Shown here: positions 32,911 through 45,219 of the stretch, piece after piece
How positions within the stretch are numbered: the first letter of the stretch is position 1
How the letters are laid out: every line of letters starts with the position of its first letter
Assembly: GCF_000321225.1 (NCBI RefSeq)
Contig: NW_004450402.1
Location: 1,843,195-1,907,194 of the forward strand
Length of the DNA stretch: 64,000 nucleotides
From: Odobenus rosmarus divergens
Lineage: Eukaryota > Chordata > Mammalia > Carnivora > Odobenidae
Direction of reading: 5' to 3'
Notes under the pieces: model-generated
What the model was told of the DNA's origin: nothing
The model's database searches: none
What the model saw: only the letters and a program-made list of their open reading frames with translations
Made by a program: the position numbers and the translations under genes

Positions 32911-34280
32911 ATCAAAAACTGTGTCTTTAGCATTAACTCTCTCTGTTGTACTGTGCTAATAACTGTGGACCACAAATATGGTAAGAGAAACCTCCTGAAT
33001 TTGTGGATTCAGAATCTACTATTTTGATCTGATATGCACCTTGAAACTGATTCAGAAGCCCAAACGTACCTAGCACAACTGTACTGCTGTATTTTCTGCC
33101 ACCCAAATCTCCTTGCCCCAAAATCACTACCCTGGAAAAGGCAGTTTCGTGAACACCAACAGATTGATAAGCATTTCCTACCGGTCTATGTGAAAATGGG
33201 GATGGAAGTAGGGATATGAGCCCTCCCACAAAGTAGTTTTAATCTAGTTGGGAACCTCAAATTGAAAGTACCATTTCCTCTACAGCGAAATTCTTGTAAG
33301 AAAGTTTCAAGCATAGCTAATTATTTCTAAGTGGAAAGAAAAAGCTCTAAATTAGGAATCTAATCTCACTGACTACTGAGGGATCTATTCCCATTATAAA
33401 ACCATTTATGGAAATGAATCAGGGGTGGTAGTATGTTTAGTCAAAGTCATCAAATGTAAGAAAAGACTATCATAAAGTTGTCAAGAAAAAGAATATCAAA
33501 ATTTCTAAGACATTGAAGATGCATTAAAAAAGGCAACTGCCCACATGTTCTAAGTAAAAATACCTAATCACCTTTCTTTCCCTATTTCTGATAATTATCT
33601 AATACATCTCAAAATTCCCTGTAAAATATTAATGTATTAAGTTAAAAGTAACCAATTATCTGATTTGGGTTTATATCAGATATTATCTTATACTAGATTC
33701 TTCCAGAAATGTAATAAAAAACATCAGGGCTTACTTCAAGTTTATGATAAATAAAATTAAGAATATTCTATTAAGTAATTCTCCTAGTTATTAAGGTATT
33801 CCTTACTTATTATTATCCAGTTACTACCTTAGTTCTATTGATTTTTCCAAAAATTTTTCGTAGCATTTAAGCCTCCTAAAAAAACATACACATATATGTA
33901 TGTATAGGCATGCATGTACACACGTCCACAAACACACACAGAAAAAAATCTTGGTCAGACCCTACTTTTCAGCTTTATCTATGACATCATATAACCTTTC
34001 ACTCACGTTATTTGGCTTTCTTTCCTGGTGCCCAATTTTTTTTAAGTGGCAGAATGTTTTAATTTACCAGCTAGTATTGCTTTTAATTTGAAACTGGTTT
34101 GGCATTCTCCCTCAGTACTCATTGATACACTTCAGGAACTCAGCTCTCACATACATTATATCTTTTAACTCTCCAAATATTGAGGAGACCATTAAACTTG
34201 GATAAGGCTAACAGCAGATATGTTGAGTCTTCAGCAACAAGGGCTAGAGGTATAAGGAGAGGCCTGGACTAGGCCAGCGG
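32911..34280. other. Unassigned; mixed CA/TA run at about 33885-33945
   Basis: 'catacacatatatgtatgtatagg' then CA units is an impure microsatellite. A 98-aa minus frame at 32933-33229 has no recognised domain. Confidence 0.45.
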
Positions 34281-34282
34281 AA

Positions 34283-34378
34283 GGATGACCAATTCATTCT
34301 GCTTTAGCTGGGATTTTCCCAGTTTAGCGCTGAAATTCCCATGTCCCAGTGATCCCCTCAGTCAGGTGAGCCGAGACA
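34283..34378. mobile_element. Old palindromic DNA-transposon-like repeat
   Basis: 'ggatgaccaattcattctgctttagctgggattttcccagttt' and 'tcccatgtcccagtgatcccctcag' resemble the mammalian 'gggtgaccaatcatcccggtttgcccggga' repeat, in which 'cccgg' phrases are mirrored. Family name not recalled. Confidence 0.4.
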
Positions 34379-34764
34379 ACTGGTCCCACCCTCATGGATG
34401 ACGGGCTGAAGGAAACTGAACTGACAGGAGACCGATCTCTTAGTGAGGCCCAGTAAGCTACTTTGAAAGGAATAGTAAGTGCGGATGTGGCTCTGAGAAG
34501 AGTCAGGCCAATGGAATCTAACTGAGTTGGTGAGGCAGGAACAGTGATGCCTGTAGACAGACAGCAAGAACTGGAATCTAATAATCTGGTATTGGGTTAG
34601 TGTGACCTTATGGGTATTTATGGAGCACAAAATACAAAGCCCGTGGTAGGAAAGCTAGCCTAGGCTCTGATAATCAGTAATGCTGATGGTAGTAAAATGC
34701 TCCCTGACTCGCTGGGAATGAGTTTGCTGGTGGAGAACTTCCAATTACATCTGCCAAATCAATG
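34379..34764. other. Unassigned stretch
   Basis: A 90-aa minus frame at 34358-34630 without known domain. No repeat recognised. Confidence 0.4.
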
Positions 34765-34875
34765 AAACACAGACATGGATGAAATTAAGACTCAAATGGG
34801 CACAGGGTTGCATAGCTAGGAAGAGTCACAGCCAAATTTTGAAACTTAGATCTTTCTGCCCCCAGGTCTGCTGCT
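34765..34875 (-). mobile_element. MIR fragment
   Basis: 'gggttgcatagctaggaagagtcacagccaaattttgaaac' and 'ctgcccccaggtctgctgc' follow the reversed MIR (gtcacacagctagtaagtggcagagc ... gaacccagg). Confidence 0.6.
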
Positions 34876-34924
34876 TACGCATTTAAATAAAGGTTATAAT
34901 ATAGATTTTATTCATAGAAATCCA

Positions 34925-35330
34925 TTTTCTTATAGTAGTTGTGTCCATGCCATTCTCTGTTTTCCAGATTGTTAAATTCTATGAGGGTAAAGACTAGTCT
35001 TCATTTACCTTTGTATCCTTTAATTATAAAAAATACTCAGGAGAGAATAAATTTTTGATAAATGTGGTTAAATTAGGTAAAATTAAATGAGACTTGCACA
35101 TTCCTGCATGTTACCTTTACTCTTATTGGGCGTTTTTGCTTGCCTCATGGAATGTCCTTTAAATTCTATTCAACTGTCGAAGTCCAACTTAAGTTCTAGA
35201 ATCTTTATTTGAGGTTTTGGGGACCTCTCCCTTTTCTGAACTCTATCCCAGCATTTTATCTTTTCATGTATGTAATTCTTATTATTCTCAAAGGTGTCAG
35301 TAGCTCATTTGTGCCCTTCACTATCATGCT
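34925..35330 (+). mobile_element. L2 fragments (two)
   Basis: 34925-35070 ('gttaaattctatgagggtaaagactag ... gagaataaatttttgataaatg') is an L2 3' end. 35095-35330 ('catggaatgtcctttaaattc ... gaagtccaacttaagttc ... ggacctctccctt') is an L2 body piece that normally lies upstream, so two copies are present. Confidence 0.6.
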
Positions 35331-36785
35331 TACAGCAGACAGTCAATCAGCACTGGTTACTTGAAATCCAGAAGAAAAAGTCTGTCAATAAATCTGTTCT
35401 CTTAATCAACAATTCAAAACAGGAATGAACATTCAAAACAGGAAAAGAATTCTAAACTTCCTAACAGCAGCCAGACTTTTCTATAGTCTGGGTGTTGCTA
35501 TTTAGTGTACAAAAGAATTTCTTTTATCCTTCATGAGGAACTTAGCTTTACCATATCAGAAACATGGAGACTGTCAGTATATTGATAAGGTTGTTTTAAA
35601 AAAGAAGAAATCGTTTCCTTATGAAAAGACATTCTCAGTATTTTCTAAAAGAAAAATATTAATATATAGTTTGTATAAATGCTGTTAAAAATAGAATACT
35701 TGCAATAAAAACTAATAAAAGCCCAATTACTGTTGAGGAGCTACATTGCAACAAACCTGGTTGTGAAAGTCAACTTTATAGCCTCATTATGTCTAAGTGA
35801 TCAACTGGGGGAAACAGATGAGACCACAAACATATGAGAACTATACCACTTACTAAGTGTAAAAGTAAAAACAATACTTTCTACTTTGAATCCAGACTTT
35901 TGCTTACATATTTTTGTTTTGTAATCATTAAGATTCAGTATTACAAAAAGGCTGGATTTTTTTTCCTCAACGCAAATCTTTAGTAAATCCATTTTTTTCC
36001 CCTCTGGGGCTGGAGAAGCTTAGTTTATATAATTGATTTTTGGCAGCATCAGGTAACTATGAGGTAGGAGTCACATCAAAAACATATTTCCTGATTCCCA
36101 TTTTTAGTACCTAAAAATATATATATATTTTTTTTTTCCAGTTCAAGATTATAGTTCTGAGTGAATAATTCCAAAACCTCATAATTTATCTGTGATATAG
36201 AATGATCATATGTTTAAAACACTGGTGGTAAAATCGGAGACTGAATTACTGTGAAGCTAAGGAAGTACAGCTCCAAGACTCCTTTGCACAGTCCCCTTCC
36301 AAGGCATTGAGAGGGACTCCAACAATGAATTTAATGATCATATACTTTTGTACAATTTTTTAAGTAAAATACATTAATTACAATTAGTTAAGACCAGTGT
36401 TTCTTTTCATTATGATTTCTGCAGCACCTTTCCTCATGTTAGGTGTGTGAGAGTGGCCACATGCATCTTGGGATCCAGCTAAGAGGAGAGTGGCTTAAGA
36501 ATATGTGTAGCTTGGATTTAGTGGGATAGCCTTATATGGTCTTCAGGGTTTTATGTACAGGTAGATTAGAACTAGCCAAACAAGTTCAAGACTGGCTTCT
36601 AGCAATACTCTAACACTCTGTGAACTGATTCATCCATAAGCAGGACATAATGATGAGTCCAGAGGTCAGATTATGGCATGAATGTATCTTATGATGCCTG
36701 GTACTGGAAGTATGCAGCTGAGTCCAAAAGACATTTGAGAGAAGTTTTCTCAAATTAGACAACAATATTAAAAATTTAGAAGAAT
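35331..36785. other. Unassigned AT-rich stretch
   Basis: About 1.45 kb. No gene or named repeat seen. Confidence 0.45.
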
Positions 36786-36786
36786 A

Positions 36787-36961
36787 GGGGTGCCTGGGTG
36801 GCTCAGTCAGTTAAGTGCCTGACTCTTGATTTCAGCTCAGGGCATGATCTCAGAATTGTGGGATTGAGCCCCACATTGGGTTCAGTGCAGCGTCTGCTTG
36901 AGATTCTTTCCCTCTGCTACCCTCCCCCCCAAATAAATAAGTAAAATAAATCTTAAAAAAA
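36787..36961 (+). mobile_element. Can-SINE, older subtype
   Basis: 'GGGGTGCCTGGGTGGCTCAG' head with the 'gactcttgatttcagctcagg' middle and a reduced CT run ending 'aaataaataagtaaaataaatc'. Confidence 0.94.
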
Positions 36962-37029
36962 TTTATAAGAACATTATTAATACCAAGTTTAATAGTGAGT
37001 TGTAAACTAAAAAAAAGCTTTTCTTCTAA

Positions 37030-37470
37030 CAATAATAAAAAAAATAGGACTTCTAACTCTACTCATGAAGGATTATGCCTTCCCACTGTAGACAAAAAAA
37101 GCAGACAAAATATATGAAATGTGGCTTTCAAAAATTGCACAAAAGGCAATGTAGAATTGTGATCTCCTGAAAGAAGGGTCATGAATTAGCAGTAGTGCGA
37201 AACTATTTCCAGAATAGAGGCCTACAATAACAAGGTTTAAAGGCACGCTTTGAAAGGATAAAGCCAATATACTTAATTGCACACTGGAACAAGTCCAATA
37301 CCCTTTAAAGAAATGCAACAACATCTAGTAACCAACCATAAAATCCAGTACTCAATAGTAAAATTGACAAGGTCTAGCATCTTGTAAAAGTATAAAGCAT
37401 GCAAAGGAGTGAGAGATTATTACCCATATTCAGTAGAAAAATTAATCAGTTAGAAACATATCTAGAAACA
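37030..37470 (+). mobile_element. Old LINE-1 (L1M or HAL1-like) upstream fragment
   Basis: 'aaattgacaaggtctagcatc ... aagcatgcaaagg ... gaaaaattaatcagttagaaacatatctagaaaca' follows the ORF1-upstream part of old L1s. It appears to continue at 38785 after a later L1 insertion. Confidence 0.5.
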
Positions 37471-37473
37471 TAG

Positions 37474-38784
37474 CCAAAGACTAGGAGAAAATATTTACAA
37501 AAGACATATCAGATGGAAGACTGTTATCCAAAATGTACAAAGAATTCTTTTTTTTTTTTTTACTTATTTGACAGAGAGAGACAAAGCAAGAGAGGGAACA
37601 CAAGCAGGGGGAGTGGGAGAGGGAGAAGCAGGCCTCCTGCTGAGCAAGGAGCCTGACATGGGGTCCGATCCCAGGACCCTGGGATCATGACCTGAGCCGA
37701 AGGCAGATAGATACTTAATGACTGAGCCACCCAGGTGCCCCTATACAAAGAATTCTTAAAACTCAACAATAACAATACAAACAACCCAATTTAAAACTTG
37801 GCCAAAGATCTAAATAGACACCTTGCTAAATAAAATAGACAGATATCAAATAAACATGTGAAAAGATGTTCCACATGATATGTTATCAGGAAAATGCAAA
37901 TTAAAACAACGAGATACCACTACATACCTATGAGAATGGCTGAAATACAGAACACTGACAACATCAAATGCTGGTGAGGATTGGGATTCACTAAGAGAGC
38001 AACAGGAACTCACACTTATTGCTTGTAGAAATGCAAAATAATACTGCCATTCTGAAAGACAGTTTGAAGTCTTCTTACAAAACTAAACATACTCTTACCA
38101 TATGATCAGCAATTGTGCTTCTTGGTATTTTACCCAATGGAATGAAAACTTATGTCTACAAAGAAATCCTGCCCACAAATGATTACTGCAGTTTTATGCA
38201 TAATTGCCAAAACTTGGAAGCAACCAAGATGTGCTTCAGTAGGTGAATGGATAAATAAACTGTGATACACCCAGACGGTGGAATGAATTTTTCAGCACTT
38301 ACAAGATATGAGCTATCAAGCCATGAAAAAACATGGAAGGAACTTAAATGCCGATTACTAACTGAAAGAAACCAATCTGAAACAACTACATACTGCATGA
38401 TTCCAACTATATGACCTTCCAGAAAGGCAAAACTATGGAGATGATAAAAACCTAGTTGCCAGGAGTTAGGGTTTAGGGAAGGATAAATGGGCGGAGCACA
38501 GAATCTACCCTAAATGGTGATACATGTTATTATATGTTTGTCCAAACGTAAACAATGTATAACACCAAGAATGTACCCTAATGTAAACTATGGACTCTGA
38601 GTGATAATGATATATCAGTGTAGGCTCACTGATTATAACAAATGTACCACTCTAGTGGGGTATGTTGATAATGGGGAGGCTATCCATGTGTGGGGACATG
38701 AGGTATATAGGAAATCTCTCTATCTTCCACTCAATTTTGCTGTGAACCTAAAACTGCTCTAAAAAGTAAAGTCCATTTAAGAAA
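37474..38784 (+). mobile_element. LINE-1 ORF2 end and 3' UTR (L1M-type)
   Basis: 'agactaggagaaaatatttac', 'gagataccactacatacctatgagaatggctgaaat' and 'ggtgaatggataaataaactg' precede a 3' UTR ending 'ttttgctgtgaacctaaaactgctctaaaaagtaaag'. Many stops. A SINE interrupts it at 37549. Confidence 0.88.
37549..37741 (-). mobile_element. Can-SINE nested in L1, inverted
   Basis: Duplication TACAAAGAATTCTT at 37536-37549 and from 37744. The reverse head ends 'gccacccaggtgccc'. Confidence 0.96.
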
Positions 38785-39285
38785 AAACAATTAAACCTAA
38801 GCAAACAAACAAACAGAGAGCATCAGTAACCTGTGGGACAATATCAAGCAATCTAACCTATATATAATCATAATCCTAGAAGGAAATGTGGGACACAAAA
38901 ATATTTGAAGAAATAATGGATGAAATGTGCCCAAATTTGATGAAACTATAAACCAACAGATCCAAGAATCTCAGTAAGTTCAAATAAAAGAAACATAAAG
39001 AAAATCAAACTAAGGTACATCACAGTCAAATTGCTAAAAAACAGTGATAAAAAGAAAATCTTAAATGCCCAGCAGAAAAAGAGACATTGTATTCAGAGGG
39101 ACAAAGAGAAAGAGTCAATTTCTTATCAGAAGCCATTCAAACCAGAAGACAATGGAAAGACCACTTTAAAGTACTGAAAGAAACTGTCGACATACAATTC
39201 TAAACCCAGCAAAAATGTTTTAAAAATGAAACAGACTTTTTTAAATGAACAAAAGCTGAGAGAATTAATCACTAATAGGCCAGTA
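38785..39285 (+). mobile_element. Old LINE-1 ORF1-region fragment
   Basis: 'agcatcagtaacctgtgggacaatatcaagc', 'gatgaaactataaaccaacagatccaagaa', 'gccattcaaaccagaagacaatggaaagacc' and 'gaacaaaagctgagagaatta' are the L1 ORF1 line in order. Frames are broken. Confidence 0.75.
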
Positions 39286-39289
39286 CAAA

Positions 39290-40735
39290 ACTAAATTGAC
39301 AAAAACAGAAATAAATGAGAGCTATTCTGTGCTCATGGCTGGAAAAAATATCGTTAAAATGTTCATACCACCCAAAGCAATCTACAGAGTCAATGCAATC
39401 CCTACCAAAATTCCAATTTTTCACAGAAATAGAACAAAAAATCCTAAAATTCATATGGAACCACAAAGGACCCCAAATAACCAAACCAATCTTGAGAAAG
39501 AAGAACAAAGCTGGAAACATCACACTTCCAGATTTCAAACTATATTACAAAGCCATTGTAATCAAAACAGTATGATATTGCCATAAAAGCAGACACATAG
39601 ATTAATGGAATAGACTAGAAACTTCAGAAATGAACTCATGCATAGAGGGCCAATTAATTAACTACAAAAGAGTTAAGAATATACAATGGGGAAAGGATAG
39701 TCTCTTCAATAAATGAAAACCAGACAGCCACATGCAAAAGAATAAAACTGGACACCTATACCAAAAAACAAATAATCCAATTAAGGAATGGCTAGAAAAC
39801 ATGAATACATACTTTTCCAGAGAAGACATCCAGATGACTAACAGACATATGAAAAGATGCTCAACATCACTCATCATCAAGGAAATACAAATCAAAACCA
39901 TGATGAAATACAACCTGACACATGTCAGAATGGCTAAAATTAACAACACAGGAAACAATAGTTGTTGGTGAGGATGATGATAAGGGGAACCCTCCTACAC
40001 TGTTGGTGGGAATGCAAACTGGTGCAGCTACTGTGAACAGTATGGAGGTTCCTCAAAAAGTTAAAAATATAACTACCTTACGATCCAGCAATTGCACTAC
40101 TAGGTATTTATCCAAAGGATACAAAAATACAGATTCAAAGGGGAAAACATCCTGATGTTTATAGCAGCATTATCAACAATAGTCAAACTATGGGGAGAGC
40201 CAGATGTTTATCGATTGATGAATGGATAAAGAAGATGTGGTGTATATATACATATATGTATATATATGTGTGTGTGTGTGTGTGTATACATATATATATA
40301 ATGGAATATTACTCAGCCGCCAAAAAGAATGAACTCTTGCCGTTTACAACAATGTGGATGGAGCTAGAGTGCATTGTGCTAAGCAAAATAAGTCAGTCAG
40401 AGAAAGACAAATACCATATGATTTCATATTGCCTCATATGCGGCATTAAGAAACGAAACAGATGAACATATGGGAATGGGGGGGAAGGAAAAAAAAAGAG
40501 AGAGAGAGGGAAACAAACCATAAGAGAATCTTAACAATAGAGAACAAACTGAGCACTGATGGAGGGATGCGCATGGGGAATGGGCTAGATGGGTGATGGG
40601 TATTAAGGAGGGAACTTGTGATGAGCACTGGGTGTTGTATGTAAGGGATGAATCACTGAATTCTACTCCTGAAACCAGTATTTCACTGTATGTTAACTAA
40701 CTAGAATTCAAATAAAAATTAAAAAACAAAAAACA
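39290..40735 (+). mobile_element. Carnivore LINE-1, 5'-truncated (ORF2 end plus 3' UTR)
   Basis: ORF2 C-terminal wording is clear: frame 39315-39575 encodes ...[13 protein letters not shown]... and [17 protein letters not shown], then a stop where the family has tryptophan. Later ORF2 phrases follow in shifted frames (39732-40155). The 3' UTR contains 'gagcactgggtgttgtatgtaa' of carnivore type and ends in an A-rich tail. An internal deletion lies near 39715. Dead. Confidence 0.95.
40236..40302. repeat. (TA)n(TG)n microsatellite in L1 3' end
   Basis: Compound TA/TG/TA run inside the young L1. It creates the tyrosine/cysteine-valine tract of the 91-aa frame at 40190-40465, which is not a gene. 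Confidence 0.9.
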
Positions 40736-40739
40736 GGGA

Positions 40740-41075
40740 ATTCATAGAAGGGAGAGCAGGTCTTGGGGTCAAGGTTTGGGAAATGACCTGCTTGAAGCAC
40801 AGAGCAAGACCTTGAGTGGTAGAAAGATGTGCTAAGCAAAGCTTGGAGGGTGGGGTGACATATGAACTAGGCAGTGGAGAATACCTATGATTTAGACATT
40901 GGTGAGTAAAGAGTGCTCCAGAAGGAGGTAACTGCTAGAACAGAAGTAAGGCGGGGGGAGGAGCAAGGTGAGAGCACTTACAGGGAAATCTAGAGCAGCA
41001 ATTTTCAGTTACCAAGTAGGGGAGGCCAACATCAATGCATTCCTGGTCTTCCTGTCTCAGAGAAGAAAGTTCATG
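40740..41075. other. Unassigned, possibly reversed L2
   Basis: Purine-rich text such as 'gacctgcttgaagcacagagcaag' and 'gagtgctccagaaggaggtaac' has the feel of reversed L2 coding sequence, but I cannot align it firmly. Confidence 0.3.
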
Positions 41076-41078
41076 AAA

Positions 41079-41275
41079 GGGGCACCTGGGTGGCTCAGTG
41101 GGTTAAGCGACTGCCTTCGGCTCAGGTCATGATCCCAGGGTCCTGGGATGGAGCCCCGCACTGGGCTCCCTGCTCAGCAGGAAGCCTGCTTCTCCCTCTC
41201 TCACTCCCTCCTGCTTGTGTTCCCTCTCTCGCTATGTCTCTCTCTGTCAAATAAATAAAAAAAATCTTAAAAAAA
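41079..41275 (+). mobile_element. Can-SINE, full length
   Basis: Perfect duplication AGAAAGTTCATGAAA at 41064-41078 and directly after the A tail (from about 41277). Confidence 0.97.
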
Positions 41276-42053
41276 AGAAAGTTCATGAAATGTATTTTCA
41301 ACATACCCTTTCTTGATGAACTGAAATTGCAGACATCTTGAAAGGTAACTACGAGATTGCTAAAGCCAAGGCAAGTAAAGTAGTACATTATATTTCCTAT
41401 TCTGTACCTTATACTTATTTCTAAGGCATCTATTATTTTGGGCTATTAATAATAGAAGCTATAAAGCTATAATAAAACCAATACAAACGAACAACTGTAC
41501 ACCTGTATTACACTATACACAAAAATAAACTCAAAATGGATCAAAGACTTGACCATAAGACCTGAAACTTTGTAAAAGTGTCCTCCAAGAAGAAAACATG
41601 CCTCTTGACATTGGTCTTGGCAATGATTTTTTAGATTTGACACCAAAAGCAAAGGCAAAGAAAACAAAAATAAATGAACGGGGCTATATCAAACTAAAAA
41701 CTTCTGCACAGCAAAGGAAACCATCAACAAAATGAAAAGCCAACCTAGAGATGGGAGAAAATATCTGCAAATCATGTATCTTATAAGGAGTTAATATCCA
41801 AACTATATAAAGAACTCATACAACTCAATAGCAAATGAACAATCTGATTTAAAAATGGGCAGAGGAATTGAACAGACATTTTCCCAAAGAAGACCTACAA
41901 ATAGCTAGTAAGTATATGAAAAGATGCTCGACATCACCAATCATCAGGGAAATGCAAATCAAAACCACAATGAGCTATCACCTCACATCTGTTAGAATGG
42001 CCGTCATCAAAAAGGAAAGAGATAACAAGTGTTGGCAAGAATGTGGAGAAAAA

Positions 42054-42319
42054 GTCAGAAGGAAGGTGAGTGGGAGGATAGGCAAGATGGGCGAAGGGGA
42101 GTGGAAGATACAGGCTTCCAGTTATGGAATGAGTAAGTCACCAGAAGAAAAGGCCCAGCATACACAACATAGTCAATGATATTGTAATAGCCTTATATGG
42201 TGACTGATGGGAGCTACACTTGTGGTGAGCACAGCATAAGGTACAGAGAAGTTGAATCGCTATGTTGTACACCTGAAACTAAGGTAACACTGCATGTCAA
42301 CTATACTAAAAAAGAGAAA
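42054..42319 (+). mobile_element. LINE-1 3'-UTR tail nested inside another LINE-1
   Basis: A 266-base piece with L1 3'-UTR wording ('gatgggcgaaggggagtgg', 'tatgttgtacacctgaaactaagg', 'caactatac') and an A-rich end. It is bounded by perfect 11-base duplications GTGGAGAAAAA at 42043-42053 and 42320-42330, which also rejoin the host L1 text exactly. Confidence 0.93.
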
Positions 42320-42824
42320 GTGGAGAAAAAAGAACACTTTTGCATTGCTGGTGGGAATGTAAATTGGTGCAGCCATTATGGAAAACAATATGGGAAAAAA
42401 AAAAGTCAACTAAAAATAAAATCCAGCAGTCCTATTTCTGGGTATATATGCAAAGGAAATGAAAAAAGGATCCCAAAGAGATATCTGCACTATCATGTTC
42501 ATTGCAGCATTATTTCCAATAGCCCAGATATGGAAACAACCTGAGTCTCCATCAACAGATGAATAGATAAAGAAGACATGGTATGTATATACAATGGAGT
42601 ATTATTCAGCCATAAGAAAAAAAAAGATTCCTGCCATTTGAGACAACATGGATGTACTGTGAGGGCATTATGCTATGTGAAACAAGATAAAGAAATACAA
42701 ATACTGCATGGTTTCACTTGTATGTGGAATCTTAAAAAAAAAAGTCAAACTCATAGAAAAAGTGGTTGCTGGGGATAGAGGATGTGGGAAATAGGTAGAG
42801 GCTGGTAAAAGGGTACAAACTTTT

Positions 42825-43027
42825 GGGGCGCCTGAGTGGCTCAGTCGTTAAACGTCTGCCTTCAGCTCAGGTCATGGTCCCAGGGTCCTGGAATCGAGCT
42901 CCGCATTGGGCTCCTTGCTCAGCGGGAAGCCTGCTTCTCCCTCTCCCACTCCTCCTGCTTGTGTTCCCTCTCTTGCTGTCTCTCTCTCTCTCCATCAAAG
43001 TAAATAAATAAAATGTTTAAAGAAAAA
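42825..43027 (+). mobile_element. Can-SINE nested in L1 3' UTR
   Basis: Duplication GGGTACAAACTTT at 42811-42823 and 43028-43040. The head has one change (cctgAgtggctcag). Confidence 0.97.
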
Positions 43028-43359
43028 GGGTACAAACTTTCAGTTATAAGATAAATGAGGTCTGAGGAGCAAATGTATAACATGGTGACTATAGTTGGTA
43101 ACACTGTATTATAAAATTGAAATGTACTAGGAAAGGAGAACTTAAATTTTCTCACCAAAAAAATTTTAAAAGAGAAATATTTGATGTGATGGATGTGTTA
43201 ATTACCTGGCTGGTGGAATCACTTCACAATGTCTATGTACACCAAATCACCACAATGCACACTTTAAATCTTACAATTTTATAAGTCTATGATACCTCAA
43301 TAAAGCTGAAATTTAAAAATTATTATAGGTTAATACAAAAAATATGTATGTAATCTTTT

Positions 43360-43525
43360 TAGAAAAGAGCCTGGCATAAAGGATCCACTATATAATAAGA
43401 GTTATTATTGTTGTTCACTCTGGGTAACCTGCTGCTTTTTCCTGAACTGTCTTTTCTTAATCGGAAAAAGGGCACAAATAGATGGCCTCGAAGGTCCCTA
43501 CAACTCTAAATGCCAATGTTTATAA
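43360..43525 (+). mobile_element. Possible MIR-family fragments
   Basis: 'gagcctggcataaaggatccactatataataagag' fits a MIR tail. 'gatggcctcgaaggtccctacaactctaaatgcc' fits a related tRNA-SINE 3' end. Weak. Confidence 0.4.
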
Positions 43526-43529
43526 GCCA

Positions 43530-44748
43530 TAATATAATGAAATATAAACCATATGTTATCTCAAGATATTGTACTGTTAAATTTTTATTTGAAATCTATT
43601 GTTGTTTAACAAAGCCCAACAGGGTAAACTGTAAAAATATTCTAATGAGAAATAGTGTTTTATTAAATTCCGTTCACTAAAAAACACACACACAAAGTTG
43701 GGCAACTCTGTACAATAAAAAGCTAGAAAGGAAATTTTTACAAATAAATGTATACTATGAATATTTAGTCTCCACAGATATTTATTTATTCATTGATCTG
43801 CGTAAAGGAATAAAACCAAATCAAGATCCACAGAAACAAAGTCATTTTATTCTCAGGAACCTTCATTTATTTAAGCTCTCCCCCGTTAGAAGATTCCCAC
43901 AAAAGGTGATGTCACACTGAATCCAACCATGCAGAGGCAGAACCTGAAATAACACTTTAACGTCATCAAAGCTTTGAACTCCACGTGCCATCACAGACAT
44001 ACGCCTCTTGTTATTGGCCAGGATAGAACATAGACACCTTTATTCAAAGAACTATTTTTTAGTACGCTTACTCAATATAGTAGGAAATTATAGGTTCCAA
44101 TCCTGGTGTACCTAAAAAGATAATCTCTGTAAGAAAACTAAAAAGAAAATTTGAATTCAAACTTGCTGGTTACATTCAACTTTAACTATAGGCAATTCTT
44201 GTAGGATTTGCTTTGAAAACAAGAAAGAATCTCTTTGAGAAGTACATAGCTGACATCTGCAATGTGAAATCAGACAGAACGAAAAACAATGTAAAATAGT
44301 GGATACTATTTTAAAGACTGTATGATGAATAACAGTCATTTGTTTCTCAGGCTGTTACTGCAACTGCAAAACAGAGTCTGTCCTCTATTTCAGAGGAACA
44401 GTCGTCCCGTCTCCCTTCCAACTAACCCCCGCCCCCGCCCCCGTACTTGAAGACCTTCCCTATGACCTTCCCCAAAAACTACCCCTGAGCTTTACAGCTA
44501 TACTGTATCTGTGTCTGTATCTCCATTTCTGAATCTATCTCTATTTCTCTGTAATTTATCACCATATCTATCTTTCTCAATGCAGTTTGGCCTCAAACTA
44601 CAATCCTATTTTTCTTTTACTAACAAATTTTCCAGGAAAAAAAAAAAAAGCAGTTTCCACTTTAAATGCTCACTAACTCAAGGAATTCCTTAGGGCCTTG
44701 CCGTATAGCTTCCTACCTTGCTGCATCTCTCAAGTACCGAAAATCCTT
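43530..44748. other. Unassigned; C-rich run at about 44427-44445
   Basis: No gene or named repeat. 'cccccgcccccgcccccg' is a short GC-box-like simple repeat. 43920-44060 has a few CpGs and mixed composition but nothing recognised. Confidence 0.45.
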
Positions 44749-45192
44749 TGTACTGGGTTGAATAGTTTCCCTCCCCCCTCAAATGTACGCCCACCCAGAA
44801 CATGTGAGTGTAACCGTATTTGGAAATGGGTCTTTGCAGATGTAACCAAGTTATGATGAGACCATATTAGAATAGAGTGGGTCTTATGGCTGATGTCCTA
44901 ATAAGAGGGAAATTTGGACATAGAGACACAGACCCTCAGAGGGAAATTGGCCACGTGAAGGAGTCAGAAATTGAAGTGATGCAGTTATAAGTGAAGGAAT
45001 GCCAGGGACTGCCAATAACCACTAGAAACGAGAAGAGGCAAGGAAGGATTCTTCTTTAGAGCCTTGGGAGGGAGCTCGGCTCCGCTGACACCTTGATTTT
45101 GGGCTTCTGCCCTGCAAAACAGTGAGAGAGTAAGTTTCTGTTGTGTGGAGCCACCCAGTTTGTGGAATGTTGTTACTAGGAAACTAATACAC
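44749..45192 (+). mobile_element. MaLR-type solo LTR (MLT1-like)
   Basis: Begins TGTACTGGGTTGAATAGT and ends 'aaactaatacA'. Hallmarks: 'tatttggaaatgggtctttgcagatgtaaccaag', 'tcctaataagagg', 'ggccacgtgaagg', 'agaagaggcaaggaagg' and 'ttctgttgtgtggagccacccagtttgtgg'. No internal retroviral sequence beside it, so a solo LTR. Confidence 0.85.
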
Positions 45193-45219
45193 CCTCCTAA
45201 TCACAAAATCCAATTGTCC

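Larger units (their letters stand above)
41462..43318 (+). mobile_element. LINE-1 ORF2 end and 3' UTR, host of two nested inserts
   Basis: 'caaagacttgaccataagacctgaaac', 'ggctatatcaaactaaaaacttctgcacagcaaagg' and 'catcaccaatcatcagggaaatgcaaatcaaaacc' give ORF2 order. It is interrupted at 42054-42319, resumes 'acttttgcattgctggtgggaatg', then a 3' UTR interrupted by a SINE, ending 'gtctatgatacctcaataaagctg'. Frames 41868-42179 and 42197-42544 cross these junctions and are not genes. Confidence 0.94.

Noticed and set aside
39296..39586. Overlapping frames with reverse-transcriptase-like peptide
   Set aside because: This is the decayed C-terminal part of L1 ORF2 with a stop at a conserved tryptophan, not a host gene.
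41868..42544. Two frames of 103 and 115 aa that look like a small gene pair
   Set aside because: They cross the nested L1-in-L1 junctions and translate L1 text.
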